Positions 20,047 through 27,697 of a stretch of 64,000 bases of DNA are shown here, in pieces. Where the stretch lies: NCBI GenBank assembly GCA_008690995.1, contig VRMN01000006.1, positions 703,501 through 767,500 on the forward strand, given 5' to 3'. Every line of letters starts with the position of its first letter. The stretch's first letter is position 1. This DNA comes from Porphyridium purpureum. Its lineage: Eukaryota; Rhodophyta; Bangiophyceae; Porphyridiales; Porphyridiaceae. The notes below the pieces were generated by a model that searched no databases, was not told where the DNA came from, and saw only the letters and a program-made list of their open reading frames with translations. Both the position numbers and the translations under genes were made by a program.

Positions 20047-22531
20047 GTTTGTCGACAAGTCAAGCGGGCGGAGCCAGAGCGCTTCCGTCCTTGCCGAGCA
20101 GAAAGAGCCCGTCACGCCACCGGCCGCTGCCGATGCTGAGCAAGCGCGGAGCACAGCCGCGCAGCTCGAATTCCAGTACAGCGCGCACTCGCTCACCTAC
20201 TTGGACTTCCTGGACGGAATTCACTGCATTGACTCTGGGCTGCGGAGGCACGTTGGACGTGAAAACGAGAGCAGCGGTCAGTGGCACCTCACGCCGCTCT
20301 CCAACAAGCAATATTTTCGCGTGCTCCCAAGGCTACTCGGTGATGCGTATCCATCGCAGCTGGCGCATTGGCATGAGAACGAAGATCCGCAGCCGCAACG
20401 GTGGCGCCAGGGGGGTGCTTCGACTGAAGCAGCACAATTGGCAGCGAAGCCGTCGAATGCAAACGCAGAAACATCGCCTCTTCTTGATGATGGTCGCGGA
20501 GAGGATGAAGACGACGAGTTGGCGGGCGCTGAGGATCCTGGATCATCGTGGAAGACGCCCGCAGATCCGGACGAGACAATGACGCTCAATTCATTTGTGT
20601 ATCTCGCGCTGATTGCATGTGCAAGCTTTGGGATCTGCATCGCGGTGACAGGAACGGCGACGTGGATCGCGAGCGGAGTCAAGCAAGCAGCCTCGTCAAT
20701 CGCCCACCCATTCGACGGACATGCCCAGTTTGTATCGGTAGCTCTCATGATGCTGTTTCATGCGACGCTGGCAACCTGTTCTTACTTGGTTGTCAGTCTG
20801 TTTGGTGAAGGCTTTTCGGTCGGTTCCGGTATCCCGGAGCTCAAGTGTGCACTTCAGGGCAATTATCACACCAAGCTCTTTTCCTTTCGCACGCTCTTGT
20901 CGAAGGCAGTTGGACTGAGCTTATCACTGGCTTCCGGGCTTTCCATTGGCAGGCTCGGTCCGTTTGTCCATTTTGCGACCGTCGTCGCCAGCCAGACAGG
21001 CAAGCTCAAGTTTTTATTTCCGTGGCTCGCGAGATCACCCAAAAAACGCATTCAGGCCATGGTAGCAGCGTGCGCCATTGGCGTGAGTGCGACCACGGGC
21101 AGCATTGTGGGTGCGACGTTTTTGTCCATCGAGCTGACGGGCTTGTATTTTTACACGCATTGGTTTCCGGTGTGTTTGTGGGCGGCTCTCTCCGGGTACA
21201 TGATGGGCGCGCTCTTTCTCGGCGTGGACGAGATGGCGTACTTTCCATCATCTCCGCAACCACTCACGCACGACTTGCTTTTCCTTCATACATTCTACTT
21301 TGCCGTCTTTGGTGTGTTTTGCGGCCTGGTCGGTGTGTGCATAATTACGGTGAAGCAGTACGCGACCAATTGGATCAAGGAGGCCAAGATGGGGCCCAAA
21401 CGCTTCTGCATGCTCATTTTTGTCTTTACCTGTTTCCATACATTCATAAGTTTTGCGGCTGGCGACATATTGGGCATGCCGCAGAGGAACGCCGTTGGAT
21501 TTATGATGGCACAGCAGCGCGATGCCTTTTGTGATGGGGTCGCGCTGCCAAACTCTGTGCTACCATGGTTTGACTTTTTACGCTCGACCGATTTCTGTAT
21601 GAAGACCCTGTGGTTGAGGCACCTGGTCATGCTGTGCTTGAAGATCCTGCTGAGTGCGGTTTGTTTCTCACTACCCATTCCGGCCGGTGTATTCATGCCC
21701 GTCTTTATGTGCGGCGCGATCAGCGGGCGATTCTTTGCGGAAGGCGCCTCGCGCCTAATGATTCACCTTGGCTGGCTGCCTTTGCCGCTGGACCCGCGCG
21801 TCTTTGCTCTTGTGGGGGCTGCGGCGGTGTGTACGGGCACACTCCAAGTGGTGAGTACTGCGATCATCATTCTGGAGCTTACCAATGCCGGTATGACCTT
21901 GGTGTTGCCGTTGACTGTCGCGTGCGTTGTGGCGTACTTTGTGAGTAACTTTTTCACCAGCGACCTGTTTTCGCGCACCATCGTTTCGCGAAGACTTCCT
22001 GCCATCATTGGCGTTCGTGAGTTGTCGTTCCTCGAAGCACATGAGGCATGGCATATGAAGATGAAATCGGTTCCGGCTGCACAGATCATGAGCACTCGCT
22101 TCTTTAAGGTTTTCCCTTCATCCACCGTGTTTGAAGTTCGGACTTTGCTGCAGGAACCGTGGATGGTGTGTGCACTCCTGTCCAACGAGCAGGATGCGAC
22201 GTTGCTGGGAACCATTTCTCGGCGAGCGCTGGCAGACGCTGTCCGAAATCTCCCGTACGATGCATTGTACGTGCCATATTTGAGGCAGTTTGCGGAAAAG
22301 TGTCGAGACCCCACGTGGATCTACGAGAGTGGCGTAGACCCGGCGCCCTTCATTGTGGGCCTGTCAACACCCTTTTGGCGCTTGCAAGCGTTCTTCCAGC
22401 TTTTGCGCGTCGGACAAATGTGGGTGGTACATCGCGGTCGTGCTGTTGGAATCATCACCAAGGGCAACTTTTTGGACTTTATGTTCGAATATCGTGACGC
22501 TCACAATACGATCTCTTGGTTGCTAGAGTGA
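20045..22531 (+). CDS. CLC-type chloride channel or transporter
   Basis: An 828-aa CLC protein. Residues 1-180 are a hydrophilic cytoplasmic N-terminus with an acidic patch. The membrane part follows with selectivity-filter motifs GSGIPE near 259, GRLGPFVH near 303 and GVFMP near 548. The C-terminal 190 residues form the usual cytoplasmic CBS-pair region. In CLC exchangers and most channels the second motif is GKEGP, whose Glu gates the pore; here that Glu is Leu, as in other CLCs lacking the gate (ClC-K has Val). A channel with altered gating is therefore likelier than a proton-coupled exchanger (inference). The start codon overlaps that of the divergent gene, so the leader is very short or the promoter lies in the neighbour's coding region. 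Confidence 0.88.
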   Translation: MFVDKSSGRSQSASVLAEQKEPVTPPAAADAEQARSTAAQLEFQYSAHSLTYLDFLDGIHCIDSGLRRHVGRENESSGQWHLTPLSNKQYFRVLPRLLGDAYPSQLAHWHENEDPQPQRWRQGGASTEAAQLAAKPSNANAETSPLLDDGRGEDEDDELAGAEDPGSSWKTPADPDETMTLNSFVYLALIACASFGICIAVTGTATWIASGVKQAASSIAHPFDGHAQFVSVALMMLFHATLATCSYLVVSLFGEGFSVGSGIPELKCALQGNYHTKLFSFRTLLSKAVGLSLSLASGLSIGRLGPFVHFATVVASQTGKLKFLFPWLARSPKKRIQAMVAACAIGVSATTGSIVGATFLSIELTGLYFYTHWFPVCLWAALSGYMMGALFLGVDEMAYFPSSPQPLTHDLLFLHTFYFAVFGVFCGLVGVCIITVKQYATNWIKEAKMGPKRFCMLIFVFTCFHTFISFAAGDILGMPQRNAVGFMMAQQRDAFCDGVALPNSVLPWFDFLRSTDFCMKTLWLRHLVMLCLKILLSAVCFSLPIPAGVFMPVFMCGAISGRFFAEGASRLMIHLGWLPLPLDPRVFALVGAAAVCTGTLQVVSTAIIILELTNAGMTLVLPLTVACVVAYFVSNFFTSDLFSRTIVSRRLPAIIGVRELSFLEAHEAWHMKMKSVPAAQIMSTRFFKVFPSSTVFEVRTLLQEPWMVCALLSNEQDATLLGTISRRALADAVRNLPYDALYVPYLRQFAEKCRDPTWIYESGVDPAPFIVGLSTPFWRLQAFFQLLRVGQMWVVHRGRAVGIITKGNFLDFMFEYRDAHNTISWLLE

Positions 22532-22820
22532 TCACAGTTGACTTGCCTCGTCTTGAGAAAATAGTGTGCTACACCAGCTTCGCCACGCTGACAGGCATGG
22601 TTTCTTTTCACGGAAGCTGTGTGCGTGTGAGTTTTGGGTGTGAAAATGCTTGTACTTTTTAGTTCTCCGTTGCAGAATGAATGCTCGGCCATGATGTTCT
22701 TTTCCCTATTAAGTCACACGCACGGCCAGATGGGTCCTTTATCCCTAATTTTGTCACATACATGACCCCGTGCGTGCCTCCGTGCACGTTGCAAATTACC
22801 AAGCCCGCTGTCTCTGGTGC

Positions 22821-23216
22821 CTAACTCGGAAACAGACCTGGAATTGCGCCTGTGAGTGCGCCAATAAGCAGTCCAAGCACCGGCGTCAAGATGGTGAGAG
22901 CGCCAATAACGACCCACACGTCAACTTTCCGGCCGTTCTTGACATACCAAGCGTCTTGAAACGACATATGCTGCTGGTCAACGGACGCCTGGCTGAACTT
23001 TTTCGGGCCTGGCGTCGGCGCCAGGGGGTCATAGTAGCTCCTGTTCATTGCCGGGTCCGGGTACCTGGAGGGGCGCGCGATGTAATTCTTGGGCTCCTGC
23101 TCGTCGTCTTCGGGCGCGGCCTGCATCACGACGCGGCGCGCACACACACGCACACCATGCCGCGCGCCATGAGTCACTGCCGCGCCAGTTCCAACACTCC
23201 ACACAAATGCCGCCAT
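22821..23216 (-). CDS. Small plastid-type membrane protein
   Basis: A 131-aa protein. The first 35 residues (MAAFVWSVGTGAAVTHGARH...) are basic and poor in acids, like a plastid transit peptide. A charged, Pro-rich middle follows (DDEQEPKNYIARPSRYPD). A single long hydrophobic segment ends the protein (about 98-128, VVIGALTILTPVLGLLIGAL). The layout fits a nuclear-encoded thylakoid or envelope protein with a C-terminal anchor. I do not recognise the family. Convergent with the CLC gene, leaving a 289-bp gap. Confidence 0.6.
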   Translation of the reverse strand: MAAFVWSVGTGAAVTHGARHGVRVCARRVVMQAAPEDDEQEPKNYIARPSRYPDPAMNRSYYDPLAPTPGPKKFSQASVDQQHMSFQDAWYVKNGRKVDVWVVIGALTILTPVLGLLIGALTGAIPGLFPS

Positions 23217-23945
23217 CTCATCTATTCCCCACTTCTTCTGTCGCCTTGTCCCTGTCCCTAGTCCTTCATCTTGTCCTCACAAACTCTCTCTCTCTCCGCC
23301 CACCCGCGCAAACACGCACACAGAATTAAGTAGGGTACAGTTAAGAAGTACACTGAACTTCCTCCTTTCAAGTAGTGTACAGCGTCTAGTTTCAATAGTG
23401 TACACCCGCGTGCTCGGCACCACCTCCCGCGCTTTCCAAACGAAAATGAACTGGGAAAACAAAAAACAACCCGAAAACCCACCAGGCTCTCACGTCAGAG
23501 CTAGCTCGAACAGAACGCTTCCGGATTGACACACGCTGTCTGCCGACGACGGCCACAGGCTGGACGCGCTCTGCGTCAGACCTTCAGCGTTGCACTAGGA
23601 CGGGATACAGTCTACGCGCAGCTCTGTTCCTACTGGCCAACTTTCACCAGCCGCAGCCACGCCACATGAGTTATCGGTTTCCGGCGATGAACCGTTTCGC
23701 CGCATGTCACAGTTTCTCCGAGAAACCCCCTACTTTTCATAGTGTACAGTATGGGTGTACAGTTACGTAGGGTTTCTCCCCCCATGTGACGGAACCCTAA
23801 TTCGGCTTGCAGGCGAGTTCGTGCGCGTGTTTTTGTCAGTGGCGGGAGTCAGCCTGGTGGATTGAGGTGCGCTGCAGCGTTTGACGGAACACCGGGGAAG
23901 AACGGGCGGCGGCAGCACGGAGGAGAGCGTCGGCGTGACGTCGAC
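23217..23945. other. Divergent intergenic region rich in GTACAGT motifs
   Basis: 729 bp between divergent genes. CT-rich tract at about 23283-23300. GTACA-containing sites at 23334-23341 (GGTACAGT), 23347, 23374, 23398, 23744-23750 and 23757-23763. An AACCCTAA telobox-like site at 23793-23800 and an AACCGTTTCG site near 23691. No gene seen. Confidence 0.55.
23744..23763 (+). promoter_or_regulatory. Tandem TGTACAGT motifs
   Basis: Two GTACAGT copies 13 bp apart (starts 23744 and 23757), oriented toward the F-box/LRR gene about 190-200 bp downstream. Confidence 0.45.
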
Positions 23946-25088
23946 ATGGGCAGTCACAATGGGCGGCTGCAGATTAGCGTGGAAGATGATGGCGCGGCCA
24001 TGGCGGTGTTTCATCGCGAGGAGTCTGAGCTGGTGAGGACGCTTGAAAGCGACGAACTGGCGCCGCCCGCCGCGGATGAGCGACCGCACAAGGGCGGCTC
24101 CGCGGCATCGCTTGCGCCGCGCGATCACGCAGAGCCCGCTGCAGGTTCGGGCGTGGGTCAGAATGACGTCTTTCCTTGGAATGCGCTGCCGAAGGACATG
24201 ATGCTGCGCATCTTTCAGAGTATGAGTTTGCTGGAGCTCATGGACTTGCGCTCGCGGTTCATTGACGACGCGCTCAAGGAGGAGGTCAAGCGGAGAATTA
24301 GCGCCCTGTATCCACTATACGAAGCTTGGATAGACGCTCCGCTGGAACACAGAAACCTCAAGAACTATCGGGAACGCGCGTTCCGCGTCAAGTGCACGCC
24401 GCGCGAGTTTGTGCAGCTCAAGCGCGTTGTGCTCGGCGGCTGCCTGCTTTCGTCGCTACCAGGCGCCATTGGAGATATGCGCGAACTGCAGGTCCTCTAC
24501 TTGGACGAGAACCGCCTTAGTGCCTTACCCGACGAACTTGCACTGTGCAAAAAGCTCAGAGTGGTAGATTTGATGAGTATGTTGGAATGGCGTCCTCGAC
24601 GCACCCCATTTCGTTTGCAGTTGGCTTTCTGTCCGCATGTGCATGTTTGTTCGCCGTTAATCTGTTTTCCGATGATGCCGTCCCATGCCGAGCATTGTGT
24701 CGCTGACTTGTCCCTTGTTCATCGTTGCCATCTCCGTTTTCTTTTGTTTTCCTTCACTGCCTTCCATTTCCTTCCATTCGTGCCAGCCAACTTGCTGGTA
24801 AAGTTTCCGCGAGTGTTGCTGCGCCTACCTAATATTTATTTCCTGTCTGTGAGTTTCAACAAGAAGTTGGAGGAGCTTCCGGAAGAGATTGGTGACTGCT
24901 TTCCCAACCTGCAAGGCTTTGGCGCTTTTGGCTGCCACCTGGAACGGCTGCCAGTTTCGTTACTGCGGCGGGCCGACGCAAACGACAAGGCCTTCATGAA
25001 CGTGCAGTACAATCGCTTTACTTTTGCATACATCCAAGACGTGGTGCGCCAGTATCCGAGCTTGCGCCGAAAGCTCGCCATTGTGTGA
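23946..25088 (+). CDS. F-box / leucine-rich repeat protein, one intron
   Basis: Exons 23946-24576 and 24787-25088; 310 aa after splicing. An F-box-like segment lies near residue 78 (NALPKDMMLRIFQSMSLLEL). Leucine-rich repeats follow (LQVLYLDENRLSALPDEL..., LPNIYFLSVSFNKKLEELPEEI), suggesting a substrate receptor of an SCF ubiquitin ligase (inference). The intron has a GTATGT donor, a CTGAC branch-like site, a pyrimidine tract and a CCAG acceptor. It is 210 bp, a multiple of three, with no in-frame stop, so the unspliced frame stays open. Removal restores the repeat register: LRVVDLM joins TNLLVKFP. The unspliced insert has atypical composition (Cys, Phe, His-rich). Confidence 0.8.
   Translation: MGSHNGRLQISVEDDGAAMAVFHREESELVRTLESDELAPPAADERPHKGGSAASLAPRDHAEPAAGSGVGQNDVFPWNALPKDMMLRIFQSMSLLELMDLRSRFIDDALKEEVKRRISALYPLYEAWIDAPLEHRNLKNYRERAFRVKCTPREFVQLKRVVLGGCLLSSLPGAIGDMRELQVLYLDENRLSALPDELALCKKLRVVDLMSMLEWRPRRTPFRLQLAFCPHVHVCSPLICFPMMPSHAEHCVADLSLVHRCHLRFLLFSFTAFHFLPFVPANLLVKFPRVLLRLPNIYFLSVSFNKKLEELPEEIGDCFPNLQGFGAFGCHLERLPVSLLRRADANDKAFMNVQYNRFTFAYIQDVVRQYPSLRRKLAIV
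24577..24786 (+). other. 210-bp spliceosomal intron, 3n length and stop-free
   Basis: Begins GTATGT and ends CCAG after a pyrimidine-rich tract. It interrupts a leucine-rich repeat, and removing it gives a continuous LRR consensus. Confidence 0.8.
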
Positions 25089-25277
25089 AAGTCCCGTGCC
25101 CGTACTTGGATCCGGGCTAGGTGGAGCCGGGGCGCCTGCTGCTCAAACTTGCGCCATGTGGACGAGCAAGCTAAGACAGAAAGGGGTTTTCTTCTCATCC
25201 TCGGTGGACTAGTAAAGGCCTAACGCAGCATTTCGCTTCTTCTGTGCACTGACCCGTGGTCAGAAAGCGAAACCGCT

Positions 25278-26345
25278 CTAATTGGTGCGCGAAATGATAA
25301 AGTCTGCGAGCGACAGCAAGGTTTTGCTTCTCGGCCCAAACGGTTCTAAGCACGCCTTGGCTTCCAAAATGAGCCGTTGCGCCTCGTTTCTGCTCTCTTC
25401 GAGCCCCATCAGGCGCGGGTACGTCGCCTTGTTGACCGCTTCGTCCTTGCCCGCCGTCTTGCCCAGCTGCTCGGAGCTTTGCGTGACGTCTAGCACGTCA
25501 TCGGCAATCTGGAATGCAAGCCCGATCTTATTTGCAAACTCCTCGACCTTTTGCACGTCCGCGTCATCCGCGCCTCCCAGAATGGCGCCCGCGGCGACCG
25601 ACACGCGGAGCAGGGCGGCTGTCTTCTTCATGTGGATCCACGACAGCTGCTCGAGCGTTACATCCTCTCGTCCCTCGCACATGAGGTCCATCACCTGCCC
25701 GCCCGAAAGTCCCTCTGGCCCGACGCTCTCGCCAAGCAGCGAAATCACGCGCAGCACGCGCTCGGCGCTGGTATTCTTGGTGTACTTGGCGACATACTCA
25801 AAGGAGCGGGCAAGCAGGGCGTCGCCCGCGAGAATCGCAATGTCCTCGCCAAACATGATGTGATTTGTGGGCATGCCGCGCCTCAGGTCGTCGTTGTCCA
25901 TGGAGGGCAAATCGTCATGAATGAGGCTCATGGTGTGGATCATTTCGATCGCAACCGCGGTCGGAATGGCGACCTCCTCCTGTCCGCCACACATCTCGCA
26001 CGCCGCGAGGACCAAAATCGGGCGGATCCGCTTGCCGCCGGCCATGAGCGAATACCGCATGGCCTCGTAAATGCGGTCCGTCTCTGCGCCCGGCGACGCG
26101 ACGGACTCTGCGAGCGCGGCCTCGACAACCGCCTGCTTTGCCTTCAAGTACTCGAACAGCGCGAGCCCCTCATTCGCGTCGCCGCCCGCCACCGACGTCT
26201 CAGCCACGGTCGCCGCGGCCGCCGCCTTGCCCGTGGTCCCCACGGGAGCCGCCGCCATCCGCGCCGGCTGTGCCCCGCACATCGCCCGCCGCAGCTCACG
26301 CCGACCCACGCAGCGCGCGCCCCCAAACCCTCCGATGAACGCCAT
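25278..26345 (-). CDS. Geranylgeranyl diphosphate synthase, plastid type
   Basis: A 355-aa trans-prenyltransferase making GGPP from IPP and allylic diphosphates, the precursor of carotenoids and the chlorophyll phytyl chain. First Asp-rich motif DDLPSMDNDD near residue 143 has the four-residue spacer typical of plant and cyanobacterial (CrtE-type) enzymes. The second, DDVLD, is near 280 in FQIADDVLDVT, followed by GKTAGKD. The N-terminal 60 residues are basic and Ala-rich (FGGARCVGRRELRRAM...), consistent with a transit peptide. The ATG at 26345 is the first in frame. A lineage with plastid isoprenoid synthesis is implied. Confidence 0.93.
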   Translation of the reverse strand: MAFIGGFGGARCVGRRELRRAMCGAQPARMAAAPVGTTGKAAAAATVAETSVAGGDANEGLALFEYLKAKQAVVEAALAESVASPGAETDRIYEAMRYSLMAGGKRIRPILVLAACEMCGGQEEVAIPTAVAIEMIHTMSLIHDDLPSMDNDDLRRGMPTNHIMFGEDIAILAGDALLARSFEYVAKYTKNTSAERVLRVISLLGESVGPEGLSGGQVMDLMCEGREDVTLEQLSWIHMKKTAALLRVSVAAGAILGGADDADVQKVEEFANKIGLAFQIADDVLDVTQSSEQLGKTAGKDEAVNKATYPRLMGLEESRNEAQRLILEAKACLEPFGPRSKTLLSLADFIISRTN

Positions 26346-27697
26346 TGTCTTCACAACGTTCCAGCAACCAACCACCCACCCCACACTCTCACACACCGTT
26401 CATCCCCTTTCCACCCCCCTTCCCCCTCCCTACTCAATCTCCTTACCACCTTCTTAAACCCTTCTCCCCCCCGCCCCCCTTTCCCTCTCGGCTCCAAATC
26501 TCCAGCTCAACCACCACTCCCCCACCTCCTTATCAAAACATGCCCATTTTATCAGACAAAACCCCACGACTACCCAAGTTGGGCTTGCGTGTGTCGCTGC
26601 TCCTCTAACCTTTGCGCGGCATTACATTGCAATGCGACAAGAAACATCTACTAAAATAACGTCATTTTAGAACACGCGGAATGCACACGGCGGGTTCCCG
26701 CACCACACCGCGAACACGAGAGAGAGCACGAGGAAGAGACAGAGAGAGAGAGAGAGAGAGACAGGGAGAGAAAGAGAAACGTGCAATGCGCGGGTAGGCT
26801 CTCCAGCCCCATAGCCTCGAACGTCTCGTGCCGCGTTGCATCCGGGCTGTGACCACATCCCACAGACGCGCTACGATTAAGAGCTACCACAACGGTTGAC
26901 ATCGCGTCTGCGACTTGCCGCTTGCCGCTTGCGACGGCGAGTTTGTGTGCGTGTGAGGAGGTACAGTATTTCCTCAGTCCGCACGTTCAGTAAAGTACAG
27001 CTGTCACCGAAATGTGGATAGTGTACACTTAATGTACAGTTAGTGTACCTGTGGTTGTGTTTTCGATGTTCTTTATTTTCTGGGTGTTTTTTGATAGGGA
27101 ACTGAAAGTACAGGGTTAGGGTTTTGAGGCTTGCGTGTGTGTTGTTTGGTTGGTGGAAAGGAAAGGGAAAAGAAAGGGGAGAATGGCTCGTGGGGGTTGA
27201 CGGAGGGAGGGGTAGAGAGGAGGGAGGAGAGAAAAGGGAAGGAGCTTGAGTGGTTCGGAGGGAGTCGGAACAGAACGGGGGGAAGGAGGGAGGGAGCTGT
27301 GCTGTGGTATGCATGTGTGCATGCATGCATGTGTGTAAGTGCGCGCGGAAGAGTGCAGGTGGGAACGGAACGCAGTGGTGGTTTGTGTGTGAGTGAGTGA
27401 AGGAGTGAGTCTGCGAGAGTTTGTGAGTCTGTGTTGTGCGTGTGTGTTGGTGTGTTGGGTGAAGAGTGAGTGCGTGCGGTGGATGGTGGGAGCAAGGCAG
27501 GAGTACGAGAGTGGGCTGGAGGTGGGTGGCCGGGAGGGTCGAATGGCGTGGTGGCGGGAGGCGGCTCGAGAGCGACGGGGAGAGGAGAGCGCGCGCTGAC
27601 CAGGCGCGGCGGTGGCCAGCGCGCGACGACGCACGCGGGCGCGCCGCGTGGCCGTGGCACGCGCAGCAGAGCAGACTTGTGTGGGCCAGCTTGTGTG
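26346..27697. other. Large divergent intergenic region with simple repeats and promoter-like motifs
   Basis: 1.35 kb between the GGPPS and PP2A B'' starts. It contains C/T-rich sequence (26385-26510), a GA dinucleotide run (26741-26761), GTACAGT-type sites (26961-27040), a TTAGGGTTTT telobox (27116-27125), GGAGG-rich and GTGT/GCATGCAT-rich simple sequence (27190-27460). No gene seen; long open frames on the minus strand here are low-complexity artefacts. Confidence 0.55.
26961..27040 (+). promoter_or_regulatory. Cluster of GTACAGT-type motifs
   Basis: GGTACAGT (26960-26967), AGTACAG (26994), GTGTACAC (27021) and TGTACAGT (27033-27040), with TGTACC just after. The sense copies point to the PP2A B'' gene, though 660-740 bp before its ATG. 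Confidence 0.4.
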
